Positions 14,990 to 22,015 of a DNA stretch of 22,015 bases are shown here, one piece after another. The position numbers and the translations under genes were made by a program. Source of the DNA: CAZRGV01 sp964599655 (GTDB lineage: Bacteria > Planctomycetota > Planctomycetia > Isosphaerales > Isosphaeraceae); the NCBI GenBank assembly GCA_964599655.1, contig CAZRGV010000102.1, positions 1 to 22,015 on the forward strand. The letters are read 5' to 3'. How positions within the stretch are numbered: the stretch's first letter is position 1; each line of letters opens with the position of its first letter. The notes under the pieces were generated by a model, which worked only from the letters and a program-made list of their open reading frames with translations, ran no database searches and was not told where the DNA came from.

Positions 14990-16106
14990 TCACGAACCGC
15001 CTGCATTCGCATGCCCATTGTCAGCATCCAGAGCACGGTCGATCCAGCCGCCGCCGATCAGCAGATCGCCGTCGTAAAGTGCGACGACCTGGCCGGGGGT
15101 CACGGCGGATTGAGGGTGATTGAACCAGACGCGGGCACGGTTGCCGGGAAGGGGCTCGGCCAGGGCGGGAACGGGCCGGTGCTGTGCCCGGATCTGCGCG
15201 AGGCCTCGGACCGGACCTTCGGGCGGATCCGTCTGCCAGTTAAACTTCGAGGCCTCCAGCCCAGCCTTGTCGAGCGAGGCGCGAGGGCCGATCGTCACGG
15301 TCCTCGTAAGGGCCTCGATGCCCACCACGTAGCGAGGCTCGCCGAAGGCTATGCCCAGACCCTTGCGCTGGCCGATCGTGAACGCCTCGATTCCCGAGTG
15401 CTCGCCGACGGGGTTCCCGGCCTCATCGACGATCGGCCCCGAGGTGTCACGCCCCAATCGCCTCGATCGCACGAAGCTCAGGTAATCATCGTCGGGAATG
15501 AAGCAGATTTCCTGGCTGTCGGGCTTGTCGTGCACCGGCAGGTCGAGCGCGCGCGCAATCTCCCGAATCNNNNNNNNNNGACTTCGGATATCCGCCGACC
15601 GGCAGGAGCACGTGCGGCAGGAGTTCCCGCCGCAAGCCAAATAAAACGTACGACTGGTCTTTGCGAGGATCGACGGCTCTGGCTACGCGGGGCTCGCCGC
15701 CCGGTCCGGGCTTAATCTGGGCGTAATGTCCCGTGGCCACGAAGTCGGCCCCGACCTGCTTTCCGTAGGTCCAGAGTTTGCCGAACTTGAGCCAGATGTT
15801 GCACATGACGCACGGGTTTGGCGTCCGGCCGGCCATATACTCGTCGGCGAAGTTCTCCATGATCCGCCCGAAATCGTTCTCGAAGTCGAGGGCGTAGAAC
15901 GGAATATCGAGCCGATCGGCCACGGCGCGGGCATCGAGTGCGTCGCTGACACTGCAACAGGTCTTGGCCCGCCGCTCGGCGTCCTCCGCGTGCGCGCCGG
16001 TGCGCATGAACAGACCGATGACCTCGTGCCCCTGCGATTTCAGCAGGTGGGCCGCCACCGAACTATCCACGCCACCACTCATTGCCAGGACGACCCGGCT
16101 TCCCAT
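14990..16106 (-). CDS. mnmA: tRNA-specific 2-thiouridylase MnmA (interrupted by a 10-N gap)
   Basis: Uses ATP and a sulfur relay to thiolate U34 of tRNA for Glu, Gln and Lys, improving decoding. ATG 16106 starts MGSRVVLAMSGGVDSSVAAH; the PP-loop SGGVDSS is at residues 10-16. The two catalytic cysteines are present: Cys102 in TPNPCVMCN and the one in DSQEICFIP after the gap. TGHYAQI, DQSYVLFGL and the C-terminal beta domain (GQRKGLGI, TPGQVVALYDGDLLIGGGWI) are all present. The frame changes at 15570-15579. In the family the missing stretch after GGYPK is one or two residues before IREIA, so the real gap may be only 3 bases, giving 369 residues, a usual length. Confidence 0.96.
15570..15579. 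other. Assembly gap (10 N) inside mnmA
   Basis: Ten undetermined bases between codons for GGYPK-Ser and IREIA. Joining in frame needs a gap divisible by three; comparison with the MnmA motif GGYTKPEVREIA points to just 3 bases. The 10 N is therefore a filler. Confidence 0.97.
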
Positions 16107-16445
16107 GCGCCGACAGCTCCCGTTCCGAAAGGCAAAACCGACGGAACAACCCGACGTTTATCCTAGCCATCCCGACAACCGACCGGCAAGGCGGATTGAC
16201 GTTGCCCTCCCTTGTGAAACCGCTTCGGATCGATTCGATCCGTCACGCCGGGCGCGCATCGTCGGACAACTTATGTCATCCGATCATGGTGGCGGTCCTC
16301 GCCGCAGCCCTCCCACCCGACCCGTCGCGTCTCGATGGACGCAGAGAACGACGACTGCTTTGTTTGGCGAGTTTGTCGCCGTCGCGGTTCCGCTCGAGCG
16401 ACCGGGTGAGCAAGCCGAGGCGGTGTCATGGCGACCAGCGAACGA
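16107..16445. promoter_or_regulatory. Intergenic region upstream of mnmA with a 17-base palindrome
   Basis: No gene is seen in these 339 bases between the end of the anchored-protein gene and the mnmA start, both on the minus strand. CGGATCGA (16226-16233) and TCGATCCG (16235-16242) form a perfect palindrome around one base, 120 bases upstream of mnmA. It could be an operator for mnmA or an end-of-transcript hairpin for the GTPase operon. No T tract follows and I could not identify a promoter. Confidence 0.35.
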
Positions 16446-16946
16446 TCAGGAGGAGGGTACCGACTGGTCGGAGAGGATGGGTTCAAATTGGTTGCCGGGT
16501 CGGAGCTGGCCGACGGGTCCGTCGAACTTCCAACCGTCAGGGTCAGGGACGAACTGATAAACCGGTCCGACCCGATTGGTGGGGCAGAGCCAGATGAACT
16601 CGCCGTGTTGCCACGCGCGGAAGTTCTTATGAATGTTGCGAGGCAGCCCGATGACCCCCCCTTCCTCGGCGAGCTGGATCTTGTGATTTCTCAGGTAGCG
16701 CTCCGTGCAGAGGTCGCGAACGGCGGAAAGGTCGCCGCGGTTGGCGGCGGAGAGCAGGTTTGAGTACGCGCGAACGGCGTTCCGAACCGGCGACGTGCGA
16801 ACGTATTCGAAGATCAGGGCGGCAATGACCAGGGCGGCGATCCCAACGCCCCAGAGAGTCGGTTTGAGCCCCCTCGGTGGCGTCGTGGGTTCGCCGGAGG
16901 GCGAGTTGGGAAGACGGCCCTGGTGGTGGTTCCGGTGCTGGTTCAA
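16446..16946 (-). CDS. One-pass membrane protein with NTF2-like domain, coupled to the GTPase gene
   Basis: 166 residues: a polar, Asn/His/Pro-rich N-terminus (1-29), a single membrane helix (about 31-49, LWGVGIAALVIAALIF), then a globular part. The segment AVRAYSNLLSAANRGDLSAV (57-76) followed by DLCTERYL resembles the start of NTF2/SnoaL-like domains, and later strands (GEFIWLCPTNRVGPVYQFV, DGWKFDGPVGQL) fit that fold; this is weak pattern recognition only. Start is TTG 16946, which overlaps the stop of the preceding GTPase gene as TTGA, with AAGGTG eight bases upstream. The frame is open further up but that part lies inside the GTPase gene. A few charged residues before the helix suggest N-in, with the domain outside the cytoplasm. 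Function unknown. Confidence 0.75.
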   Translation of the reverse strand: MNQHRNHHQGRLPNSPSGEPTTPPRGLKPTLWGVGIAALVIAALIFEYVRTSPVRNAVRAYSNLLSAANRGDLSAVRDLCTERYLRNHKIQLAEEGGVIGLPRNIHKNFRAWQHGEFIWLCPTNRVGPVYQFVPDPDGWKFDGPVGQLRPGNQFEPILSDQSVPSS

Positions 16947-18343
16947 CGAGGTTTCACCTTGCGCTGCAGGTCGTCGCGGAGTCGGTCGAGGACGGAGTCG
17001 GTTTTGGCCTGCTGGAGGATTTCCTGCACGATCGTCTTGATACCACGAGGGCCCCACTGGCAGCCTTGCTGGAGATAGACCTTGGCCCCGTGGCCGAGGA
17101 CATACGAAACGGCGGCGGCGGCCGACGCCTGGGCCAGCCCGATGGCACCATAGCCGATGGCGGTGAGCGGGGCGGCCAATCCGCCACTGAGCACGGTGAC
17201 GCCGGCCAGCAACGACTTCATGCCGCCCGCCAGGAGGTGCCCGGCGACCTTGACAACGCCCACGGCGCCGAGGGCCGCGACCATGTCCTTGACCAGGCCC
17301 GTGGCCGTCTTGCGGGTCAAGGGGATGCCATAGACGCGGCTCAGGGCAATGATCATCGTCACGTCAACCGCCAGCCCGCCCGCGAGGTCGGCGACGGGGA
17401 CCGGATTCAGCGCCACGGCGGCCCCCTTGGCGACCGCGAACTTCCAGATGGTGTCGTTGGCCTTCTCGTCGCGGAGCTTCATCTTGCGGGCGACGATCTC
17501 CTGATGCAGGTCGCCGGCATAGAGCAAGGTGTTCAGGGCGACGAGGGCCTTGCCTTCGCGCTCGAGGACCTCGAGAATTCGCTGCTTGAGGGGCTCGATG
17601 ATCGGCTCGGGCTGTTCCCATTCGATGGTCGTGGACCCGTCGGGGCGCTGGACTTTAACTCGGAAGGGGTCGGGGCACGCGGCGGTCATCACCACGTCTT
17701 CGGGGCGAACGAGGTGCCGAACCCGCTCGTCCTTGATCTTTTGATAGATGGCGTCGCGGTCGGCGTCGGGGTAGCGGTCGATCTGATTGAAGACGATGAG
17801 GATCGGCTTCTGAGCCTCTCGGAGCCGCGAGAGGGCCTCGAACTCGACGCGCTGCATGTCGCCGGAGACAACGAAGAGGATCAGGTCGGCGTGCCGGGCA
17901 AGCTCGCGGGCCATGGCCTCTCGGACCTCGCCGCCGACCTCATCGATGCCGGGGGTGTCGACCAGGACAAGCCGGGCCGACTCGAAGCCGGAGGCGTCGG
18001 AAAGCGTGGCGGTCTCCCAGGGGTGCGCCGACCGCGTGGTGGTCGTGCCATGGGTGACGCCGGTCTTGAAAACCGGCTTGCCGCAAAGGGCGTTGAGCAC
18101 CGACGACTTGCCCCGGCTGACCATACCGAAGGCCACGATCTCGACGGTGTTCGAGTCGAGCTTCTCGGAGAGGTCGCGGAGCTGTCGCAGCTCGTCGGCG
18201 AGAGCCTGTTCTTCCTCGGGCGTGAGCTTGAGGCCGGCGAGCGTCTGCTCGAGGCTCTCGCGAGCCCGGGTGACGACGTCGTCGGCGTCCTCCTGCCGCT
18301 CGAGTGGTTCCAGCACTTCGTCGAGGGAGCCGGGTTCCGACAT
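16943..18343 (-). CDS. Membrane-associated GTPase B (Era-like G domain with DUF697-like C-terminus)
   Basis: 466 residues. G-domain motifs: G1 GMVSRGKS (73-80), a Thr-rich switch I (VTHGTTTTRS, 96-105), G3 DTPG (129-132), G4 NQID (186-189), and a possible G5 at TAAC (220-223). A helical lead (about 10-65) precedes it. From about residue 305 (GAAVALNPVPVADLAGGLAV) the protein becomes hydrophobic with Ala/Gly-rich helices, the pattern of DUF697 in YcjF-like and cyanobacterial GTPases, and would enter or lie on the membrane. The start ATG 18343 gives an acidic N-terminus. Its stop overlaps the next gene's TTG. It lies 103 bases after GTPase A and has the same architecture. Cellular role unknown; membrane remodelling, ion homeostasis or envelope stress are all possible. 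Confidence 0.88.
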   Translation of the reverse strand: MSEPGSLDEVLEPLERQEDADDVVTRARESLEQTLAGLKLTPEEEQALADELRQLRDLSEKLDSNTVEIVAFGMVSRGKSSVLNALCGKPVFKTGVTHGTTTTRSAHPWETATLSDASGFESARLVLVDTPGIDEVGGEVREAMARELARHADLILFVVSGDMQRVEFEALSRLREAQKPILIVFNQIDRYPDADRDAIYQKIKDERVRHLVRPEDVVMTAACPDPFRVKVQRPDGSTTIEWEQPEPIIEPLKQRILEVLEREGKALVALNTLLYAGDLHQEIVARKMKLRDEKANDTIWKFAVAKGAAVALNPVPVADLAGGLAVDVTMIIALSRVYGIPLTRKTATGLVKDMVAALGAVGVVKVAGHLLAGGMKSLLAGVTVLSGGLAAPLTAIGYGAIGLAQASAAAAVSYVLGHGAKVYLQQGCQWGPRGIKTIVQEILQQAKTDSVLDRLRDDLQRKVKPR

Positions 18344-18446
18344 GGCGAGGGCATCCTCTCGTGAGGTCAGTCCAAAAGGTACATGGAGATGAACGTTCTT
18401 ACAAAGACATTCTTCGAAAAAGCGATCGCCGACTTGCGTGTTCGCA

Positions 18447-20078
18447 TTAGCGCCGGGCGCCGGGGGTTTCCTTGGGGCCGGTAAAGCGTTTCACAACGCG
18501 GTCGAGGGCCTGCTGGGCGAACTCCTTGAGGAACTCGGCGCGGCTGTGCAGGTCGAATTGCCGGATCAGGGCGGCCTGCATGCCGCCGTCGCCCCACGAC
18601 TGGCCCCGCTCGAAGTATTCGGTGAACGCGAGGCCCGAGATGTGTGTCAGGTAGGCCATCGAGGTTGCCTGCACGGCGCCCCCGGCCGCGTAGCCGACGA
18701 AGCTGGATTTAAAGACGCCCGCGATCAGTGAGGTGGCCGCCTCGACGATTCCGAGCTTCAAGAGCATCTGGACCATCTGGCCGCCGATCATCTTGACGTG
18801 GGCCGTTGAAATCTCGACGCCGAAGACGGCGGCCAGCTCCGAGATCATCTGGAACTGCACGGCGCCGGCGGCCATCAGGTCGAGAGCGGGGATCGGGTTG
18901 GCGAAGACGGTTCCCGCGGTGATCCACTGAAACTTCTCGACCACGGCGCGGGCCTTGAGGCGTCGTTCTCTCGTGAGCTGATCCTGCGCCTCGCGGCTGA
19001 CCAGGTGGGCCCGAAGCAGCAGGTTGGCGGCGCGGAGGGCGTCTCCCTCGCGTTGGACGATGGTGGCGATCCGCGCCTCGAGATCGCCGAGGTCGGGCGG
19101 CTCGGCCTCGAACACGGTCTCCGTCGCCCCGTCGGCTCCCTTGACCCGAACCTGGACCGGCCGAGGCGAGGCGGCGACGGCCACGATGTCGTCGGCTGGC
19201 ACGATGCCTTTGAGCCGCTCGCGGAGCTTGGCCAGGATCGCCTCGCGATCCTCCTTGCGGAAGCGGTCCTTCTTGTTGAGGATGACGATCGAGCGCTTGC
19301 CTTGACGGGCGAGTGCGGTTAAGGGCTCAAACTCAGAGCGAATGAGGTCGTGGTCGACGACGAACAGGAGCAGGTCGGCACGAGCGGCGAGGTCGCGGGC
19401 CTCGGCTTCACGGAGCGCCCCCCCTTCGCCGATTTCGGAGAGGCCCGGCGTGTCGGTCAGGACGAGCCGGCCGTCGAGCCCCTCGACCTCGTGGGTGTAG
19501 GTCTCGCCGTGTCGGGTCGTCCCCAGCGTGGCCTCGGTCGGCCCGACGGCCCGGCCGAGCAGGGCGTTAATCAGCGACGTCTTGCCAGCCGAGCCAGTGC
19601 CGAAAACCACGACGTGGAAGGTCTTCGACTCGCGATCGGTCCGGATGCGGGCGATCTCCCTAGCGAGCTTCTCGCGAACGGCCTCGTCCTCGACGCGGGT
19701 CAGCATTTGCTCGGCTTTCTCGGCCTGAACCTCAGCGGCCTGGACGACGTCGGTCGGCGCCTTCGCGGGGGTCGGCTCCGGCCTGCTGAGATGCCAGAAC
19801 ATGCGCGCCGCCGCGATGGCCGCGGCTGAGGCCGTCGCCACGGCGAGTACCACGACCGCCACGGCCAACGCAGGCGATTGCCGGGCGATCCGGTCGTGAA
19901 GGTCGCCGACCGAGGTTACCAGCCAGGCCGCCATGCCCATCGCCACGATCGACAGCACGGCCGCGAGCAGGAATCGGGACGAGTTGCGCAACGTCGAGAG
20001 CCTTCCGGATGGTGTCGGTGACAAGACGATCCCTGCGGGGATGTCTCGTGAGGTCGTTCGTTCGCGATCAACCTTCAT
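18447..20078 (-). CDS. Membrane-anchored GTPase A (two N-terminal helices, G domain, DUF697-like C-terminus)
   Basis: 543 residues from ATG 20078; the frame is open to 20195 but those 39 residues are arginine-rich and lie in the divergent promoter region. Two membrane helices (about 35-55 and 69-92) are followed by a coiled segment (110-150), then G1 GTGSAGKT (160-167), switch I with GTTRHGE (186-192), G3 DTPG (209-212) and G4 NKKD (268-271). The C-terminus from TVFANPIPALDLMAAGAVQF (390 on) is hydrophobic and corresponds to the DUF697-like part of GTPase B. Both also share the segment after G5, AAxPxPxxVxVxxxDG. No strong ribosome-binding site precedes ATG 20078, so the start is only probable. 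A weak GCGA/TCGC hairpin with TTTTT follows the stop, so the downstream gene may be transcribed at a lower level. Confidence 0.87.
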   Translation of the reverse strand: MKVDRERTTSRDIPAGIVLSPTPSGRLSTLRNSSRFLLAAVLSIVAMGMAAWLVTSVGDLHDRIARQSPALAVAVVVLAVATASAAAIAAARMFWHLSRPEPTPAKAPTDVVQAAEVQAEKAEQMLTRVEDEAVREKLAREIARIRTDRESKTFHVVVFGTGSAGKTSLINALLGRAVGPTEATLGTTRHGETYTHEVEGLDGRLVLTDTPGLSEIGEGGALREAEARDLAARADLLLFVVDHDLIRSEFEPLTALARQGKRSIVILNKKDRFRKEDREAILAKLRERLKGIVPADDIVAVAASPRPVQVRVKGADGATETVFEAEPPDLGDLEARIATIVQREGDALRAANLLLRAHLVSREAQDQLTRERRLKARAVVEKFQWITAGTVFANPIPALDLMAAGAVQFQMISELAAVFGVEISTAHVKMIGGQMVQMLLKLGIVEAATSLIAGVFKSSFVGYAAGGAVQATSMAYLTHISGLAFTEYFERGQSWGDGGMQAALIRQFDLHSRAEFLKEFAQQALDRVVKRFTGPKETPGARR

Positions 20079-20222
20079 TATGCCAGATGGCCCATCAAGA
20101 AGCGCGGGCCTTGGAATCGGCGGGATTGACCTGGCGCGGCGGCGGTCGCTAGCCTTGGCGCGGGACCAGCGACATGGTGGCTCGTTCGCGGCCAACCCAA
20201 CATCGACCAGGAGCGCGCGCCG
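20079..20222. promoter_or_regulatory. Divergent promoter region, GTPase A / Gfo-Idh gene
   Basis: 144 bases separate two genes transcribed away from each other, so both promoters must lie here. TTGACC at 20126-20131 could be a -35 box for the plus-strand gene, but the hexamer 17 bases later (CTAGCC) is a poor -10. The plus-strand gene has a good AGGAG site at 20209-20213. No clear box was found for the minus strand. Confidence 0.4.
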
Positions 20223-21455
20223 ATGACGACCGGGAAACGTTCCGACGAATGCTCACGACGCGACTTCCTGACCGCCTCGGTGGCCGCGGGGCTCGCTCTG
20301 GGACTGCCCACGGCGCCAGCACGAGCCCTCGGGGCGAATGACACCCTGAAGGTCGGCACGATCGGCTCGGGCGGCCGTTGCCGCGAGCTGTTGCGCGCCT
20401 CGATCGCGATACCCGGGCTGAAGTTCGTCCACGTCTGCGATGTCTGGGACGAGGCCGCCGCCGAGACGCTGAAGCTGACTCCCGGCGCGACCTCATCGAA
20501 GGATTACCGCAAGGTCCTCGACGACAAGGACGTCGACGCTGTCCTGATCGCCACGCCCGACCACTGGCATGTCAAGATGCTCGTCGATGCCCTGGATGCC
20601 GGCAAGCATGTTTATGTCGAGAAGCCGCTGACACACTCGATCGAAGAGGGCCCGGTCGCCATCGAGGCCGCACGGTCGCACAAGGACCTCGTGGTGCAGG
20701 TTGGGCAGCAGCAGCGCAGCATGCCCCACATGCGGAAGTGCTTCGAGGAGATCGTGCAGCCGGGGACAATCGGCAAGGTCTTCCACGCGAGGATTTGGTG
20801 GAATTACTGGGCCTATCCCAACCGGCCGTCGAAGATCGACGTCGATCCGAAGAGCGTCGACTGGTCGGCCTGGCTCGGCTCGGCGCCCCAACGGCCCTTC
20901 GACGTCGAGCGGTTCCGCCGCTGGAGGAACTTCTGGGAATACGGCGGCGGTCATACCTCCGACCTGGCCACACACCTGATCGACGTCGTGCACTGGTTCC
21001 TTGGCGTCGAACATCCCGCGACGGCGCAATCCGCCGGCGGGCGGTTCTTCAGCCAGGATGGCCGTACCACGCCCGACACGATTCACACCCTCTGGACCTA
21101 TGAAGGGGAAAACCCGATGGTCGTGACCTGGGAGGGAAACCAGTCGAACGGGCAAGGGGGCGCGGGAATCGAGATCAAGGGGACGAACGGGACGCTCTAC
21201 ATTGATCGGCAAATGTACGAATGGACGCCCAAGCTGGGTAAGGCGGTCACGCATCGTGACGGGTTGCTACCCTGCGGCGTCTTCGTGACGCGACCTGACC
21301 AGGATGCCGAGCATCTGAAGGACTGGCTCAGGTCAATCCAGGACGGCAAGCCCCCCCGCGTCCCGGTCGAGGTCGGCGTGGCCGCGGCCGGCACGAGCCA
21401 CCTGAGCAACCAGGCCTTTCGGACCGGTCGGCTCGCGCGCTGGCCAGCCTCGTGA
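20223..21455 (+). CDS. Gfo/Idh/MocA family oxidoreductase with Tat signal peptide
   Basis: 410 residues, NAD(P)-dependent sugar oxidoreductase family. The N-terminus is a twin-arginine signal: SRRDFL (11-16), a hydrophobic stretch VAAGLALGL and an Ala-x-Ala-like end PARA, so the folded enzyme is probably exported with its cofactor. The Rossmann start VGTIGSGGRC replaces the strict GxGxxG but fits GxxGxGG. ATPDHWHV and VEKPLTHS (with the conserved Lys of EKP) and the later GGGHTSDLATHLIDVVHW region with the conserved His are family features. ATG 20223 has AGGAG nine bases upstream. Planctomycetes encode many such Tat-exported paralogues, usually of unknown substrate. It is divergent from GTPase A, with no obvious functional link. 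Confidence 0.92.
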   Translation: MTTGKRSDECSRRDFLTASVAAGLALGLPTAPARALGANDTLKVGTIGSGGRCRELLRASIAIPGLKFVHVCDVWDEAAAETLKLTPGATSSKDYRKVLDDKDVDAVLIATPDHWHVKMLVDALDAGKHVYVEKPLTHSIEEGPVAIEAARSHKDLVVQVGQQQRSMPHMRKCFEEIVQPGTIGKVFHARIWWNYWAYPNRPSKIDVDPKSVDWSAWLGSAPQRPFDVERFRRWRNFWEYGGGHTSDLATHLIDVVHWFLGVEHPATAQSAGGRFFSQDGRTTPDTIHTLWTYEGENPMVVTWEGNQSNGQGGAGIEIKGTNGTLYIDRQMYEWTPKLGKAVTHRDGLLPCGVFVTRPDQDAEHLKDWLRSIQDGKPPRVPVEVGVAAAGTSHLSNQAFRTGRLARWPAS

Positions 21456-21508
21456 GTCGGTCGGATTGGGGCGAACTGGTGAATGAACCCGAGGAAACGT
21501 ACCAGGGC

Positions 21509-21541
21509 GGCCGGTTCGAACCGTTGCGGCTCGAACCGGCC
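21509..21541. terminator. Hairpin between convergent genes
   Basis: GGCCGGTTCGA (21509-21519) pairs perfectly with TCGAACCGGCC (21531-21541) over an 11-base loop. It lies 54 bases after the Gfo/Idh stop and 49 bases after the end of the minus-strand frame, so it could stop transcription from both sides. There is no T tract. Confidence 0.45.
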
Positions 21542-21589
21542 CCTGTGCTCGAATACCTCATCACGAGGCGACTGCTCGTCACAATGGGC

Positions 21590-21853
21590 TCAACGCTTCT
21601 TGATCCGGCCGAAGAGGTTGGCGATCACGCCGCGTCGCACCGGCCGGTTCGGATCGCTGATCTGCGGCGGATTTGCGGGCACCGGCCCGGCGGTTGAGGC
21701 CGGCGGCGGCAAGGTCAAGTGCATCGAAACCTCGGGAGGCGCCAACGGAGGCGCAGGGGGCGGTTCGTTCGCGAACGGCAGCTCGGGCTCCAAGGGCTCG
21801 GACGGAGGAGCGGTTGCCTCCATACCGCTCAGAGCGCCCGGTGGTGGTTCCAC
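21590..21853 (-). CDS. Proline-rich protein, C-terminal part; start uncertain
   Basis: An 87-residue frame from GTG 21853, ending RRGVIANLFGRIKKR. Pro, Ala, Glu and Ser dominate (for example PPSEPLEPELPFANEPPPAP), consistent with a disordered region, with a short basic end. The same frame stays open upstream to TGA at 22007-22009 and keeps the same Ala/Pro/Ser/Thr character, but contains no ATG, GTG or TTG above 21853, and no ribosome-binding site precedes the GTG. So the true N-terminus may lie beyond the window through a frameshift or sequencing error near 22000, or the gene may be decayed. ATG at 22001 opens only a 6-codon frame. No domain was recognised; similar Pro-rich tails occur on planctomycete membrane proteins. 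Confidence 0.4.
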   Translation of the reverse strand: MEPPPGALSGMEATAPPSEPLEPELPFANEPPPAPPLAPPEVSMHLTLPPPASTAGPVPANPPQISDPNRPVRRGVIANLFGRIKKR

Positions 21854-22015
21854 GGGAGGAACCGAGGCGTCAGCCAGGCTGCCGGACCGGGAGGAACTCG
21901 CGTCGCCGGTGGCCTCGGGAATGGACGACGCGGGAATGGGTGCGTCGATGGCCGGCGTGGGTGTTGCTGAGGTTGGATTGTTACCACCAGCGGCAGAACA
22001 TATCGATCACGGCGC

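Noticed and set aside
14621..15715. Open frame of 364 codons on the plus strand through the N run
   Set aside because: Antisense to mnmA and the ABM gene; open only because the N run does not create a stop.
16877..18364. Long open frame of 495 codons on the plus strand
   Set aside because: It lies opposite the GTPase B gene and is rich in Gly, Asp, Leu and Val from the complement of high-GC codons. The minus-strand frame has complete GTPase motifs.
1..22015. CRISPR arrays, insertion sequences, rRNA and tRNA genes
   Set aside because: No evenly spaced repeats, transposase motifs or conserved RNA gene sequences were found by eye.

Overview
The window reads as one high-GC, densely coding chromosomal contig from a member of the Planctomycetota, most like the Isosphaeraceae or Gemmataceae. 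This is judged from remembered protein similarity and not from any search. The cues are a small basic protein with a C-terminal box I know from planctomycete hypothetical proteins, a Tat-exported Gfo/Idh/MocA oxidoreductase, a xylose-isomerase-like sugar epimerase, and a SecG with a long Ser/Pro/Gly tail. Three runs of exactly 10 N (6437-6446, 13488-13497, 15570-15579) each fall inside a gene and break its reading frame. They look like fixed-size scaffold fillers, so the three genes are probably intact.

Layout. Positions 1-722 (+) hold the C-terminal part of glycerol-3-phosphate dehydrogenase (glpD), followed by a hairpin. Positions 1058-7927 (+) are a housekeeping run: aroF (DAHP synthase), tpiA, secG, yicC, gmk, rpoZ and ftsK. 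Positions 8171-9916 (+) encode a chemoreceptor with no chemotaxis partners in view. Positions 9969-12227 (-) hold a hotdog thioesterase, a sugar isomerase/epimerase-like TIM barrel and the small planctomycete-type protein. Positions 12228-13175 are almost 1 kb without a convincing gene, but with two nested inverted-repeat structures and a cluster of GTGAC/GTCAC motifs. Positions 13176-16106 (-) hold a GT2-GtrA fusion, an ABM-fold protein with a TTG start, and mnmA. Positions 16446-20078 (-) hold two paralogous membrane-associated GTPases with DUF697-like C-termini and a one-pass membrane protein translationally coupled to the second. Divergent from them is a Tat-signal Gfo/Idh oxidoreductase (20223-21455, +). 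A proline-rich reading frame of uncertain start closes the window (-).

How the genes fit together. The 1-8 kb block serves core metabolism, translation-linked nucleotide supply, protein export and chromosome segregation. The part most likely to hold something undescribed is 16.4-20.1 kb: GTPase A (two N-terminal membrane helices), GTPase B (soluble N-terminus, hydrophobic C-terminus) and a membrane-anchored NTF2-like protein. Their order, paralogy and stop/start overlap suggest one membrane-acting GTPase complex. Its function cannot be read from the sequence. No tRNA, rRNA, CRISPR array, insertion sequence or phage gene was seen.
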